A DNA stretch of 64,000 nt. Origin: an uncultured Bacteroidota bacterium. GTDB taxonomy: Bacteria; Bacteroidota; Bacteroidia; 2-12-FULL-35-15. Shown here in pieces: positions 63,204 through 64,000 of the stretch (positions are counted from its first letter, which is position 1; the number at the start of each line of letters is the position of its first letter). The position numbers were made by a program, and so were the translations under genes. A model generated the notes under the pieces. The model saw nothing but the letters and a program-made list of their open reading frames with translations, did no database searches and was not told the DNA's origin. The stretch is taken from positions 1 to 64,000 of the forward strand of contig CAINDA010000022.1 in assembly GCA_903847205.1 (NCBI GenBank), read 5' to 3'.

Positions 63204-64000
63204 ATGAAAAATAGTTTAATCAAGCTCCTTACACTGATTTTAATTCTCGGAATTACTTCCTGTGATTTTGTGACTCTTCCTGAAAAGGCCGGAGGAAGCC
63301 ATCCCGGCGGGACAACGGTACAGCGCAAAGTTTTGTTAGAAGATTATACCGGCCATAAATGCACCGCCTGTCCGGCTGCAGCGGTTATTGCGAATAATTT
63401 ACTTCAGACCTATGGTGAAAAATTAATAGTGATAGGTGTGCATGCTGGTTTTTTTGCCACGCCGGCTTCTTCAGGAACACAGTATTTAACTGATTTCAGA
63501 ACAGCAGCCGGAGATACGTATGACGATCCCGCCTTTTTCGGCGTTTCTTCGGTATCAAATCCTAACGGACTAATAAACCGTAAGGATTATACTCCGACAA
63601 CCACAGATCACGTAAAAGCACCCGGGATATGGGCAACAGAAGTTGCTGCTGAACTTGCAAAACCCGCCAATGCAAAAATTACAATTACTAATACATACAA
63701 TGCTGTTAACAGAAGCTTAAGCTGTGCTGTTCAATCAACCTTTTTATTTGATACTTTAACAGGAGGCCCTTATAAATTGATTGCCGTAATTACGCAAGAC
63801 AGCATCACTGCCGATCAGCTGGATGGCGGAGTTTATGTTCCAGCCTACATACACCGCCATGTATTAAGAGATAATATTAACGGTACCTGGGGAGAGGCTT
63901 TAGTTACAGGAACAATTACGGCAAATGCTGCAATTAATAAAACTTATAATTACACTTTCCCGGCTGCTTATCCTGCTGCAGGCGGAGCAAGCTCAACTTT
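63204..64000 (+). CDS. Omp28-related outer-membrane lipoprotein (partial, runs off the end)
   Basis: It starts at the ATG at 63204 with a lipoprotein signal peptide and lipobox GITSC (Cys20). The Omp28 signature follows: 'RKVLLEDYTGHKCTACPAAAVIANNL' in outline, including the CxxC-type pair CTAC, then 'GVHAGFFATP' and 'SNPNGLINR'. The 265 codons seen have no stop before the window ends. Omp28-type proteins are outer-membrane-linked, thioredoxin-like proteins of Bacteroidota. The gene completes the TlpA / DUF6029 / Omp28 group. Confidence 0.88.
   Translation, partial: MKNSLIKLLTLILILGITSCDFVTLPEKAGGSHPGGTTVQRKVLLEDYTGHKCTACPAAAVIANNLLQTYGEKLIVIGVHAGFFATPASSGTQYLTDFRTAAGDTYDDPAFFGVSSVSNPNGLINRKDYTPTTTDHVKAPGIWATEVAAELAKPANAKITITNTYNAVNRSLSCAVQSTFLFDTLTGGPYKLIAVITQDSITADQLDGGVYVPAYIHRHVLRDNINGTWGEALVTGTITANAAINKTYNYTFPAAYPAAGGASST

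Overview
This window is a chromosomal segment of a member of the Bacteroidota, probably an environmental lineage of the Chitinophagales/Sphingobacteriales type. No rRNA or intact tRNA was found, so the lineage is inferred from content. The supporting evidence is: at least four proteins with type IX secretion (T9SS) C-terminal sorting domains; PKD-repeat adhesins, one with a gliding-motility-type C-terminus; DUF6029, Omp28 and FISUMP family proteins; low G+C; and several promoters matching the Bacteroidota -7 element TAnnTTTG.

Region by region. 1-4.6 kb: tail of an unknown gene, a secreted PIG-L-type deacetylase, a 38-residue membrane peptide and a sodium:solute symporter, translationally coupled. 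4.6-9 kb: DUF2911 protein, an orphan lipoprotein, and a DUF1826-like protein in a region of decayed fragments and repeats. 9-12.1 kb: an operon of ECF sigma factor, probable anti-sigma factor and secreted formylglycine-enzyme-like protein. 12.2-17.4 kb: FMN reductase, T9SS-secreted M43 metalloprotease, OsmC and a lipoprotein. 17.4-22.8 kb: the accessory region, with a four-copy 125-bp non-coding tandem repeat, a large HD + Hsp90-type ATPase gene bracketed by two attC-like sites, and a tandem duplication of a small secreted GldM-C-like protein. 22.8-33.3 kb: two very large T9SS adhesins. 33.3-37.9 kb: two secreted amidohydrolases, one with a dispersed repeat inside its signal-peptide codons. 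38.5-44.5 kb: a three-gene 2-hydroxyacyl-CoA-dehydratase/activase-like system with a TetR regulator and two matching operators. 44.8-51.5 kb: cytochrome c, hflX, a T9SS pseudogene, a 21-bp minisatellite, a LuxR-type remnant, and the leftward operon rpiB-M28 peptidase-lutB. 51.5-58 kb: an AT-rich gap where transcription diverges, then nadA, a FISUMP protein, mnmG and a methyltransferase, with two parS-like sites exactly 200 bp apart. 58-64 kb: T9SS proteins and a TlpA / DUF6029 / Omp28 group.

Most of the window is envelope biology: secreted enzymes, adhesins and outer-membrane proteins. The parS sites, the mnmG neighbourhood, the AT-rich gap with DnaA-box-like repeats and the divergent gene orientation suggest the 51.5-56 kb part lies near the replication origin. 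The most novel-looking item is the HD-Hsp90 ATPase gene, which looks like a single mobile cassette without an integrase in view and is a candidate conflict (defence) gene.
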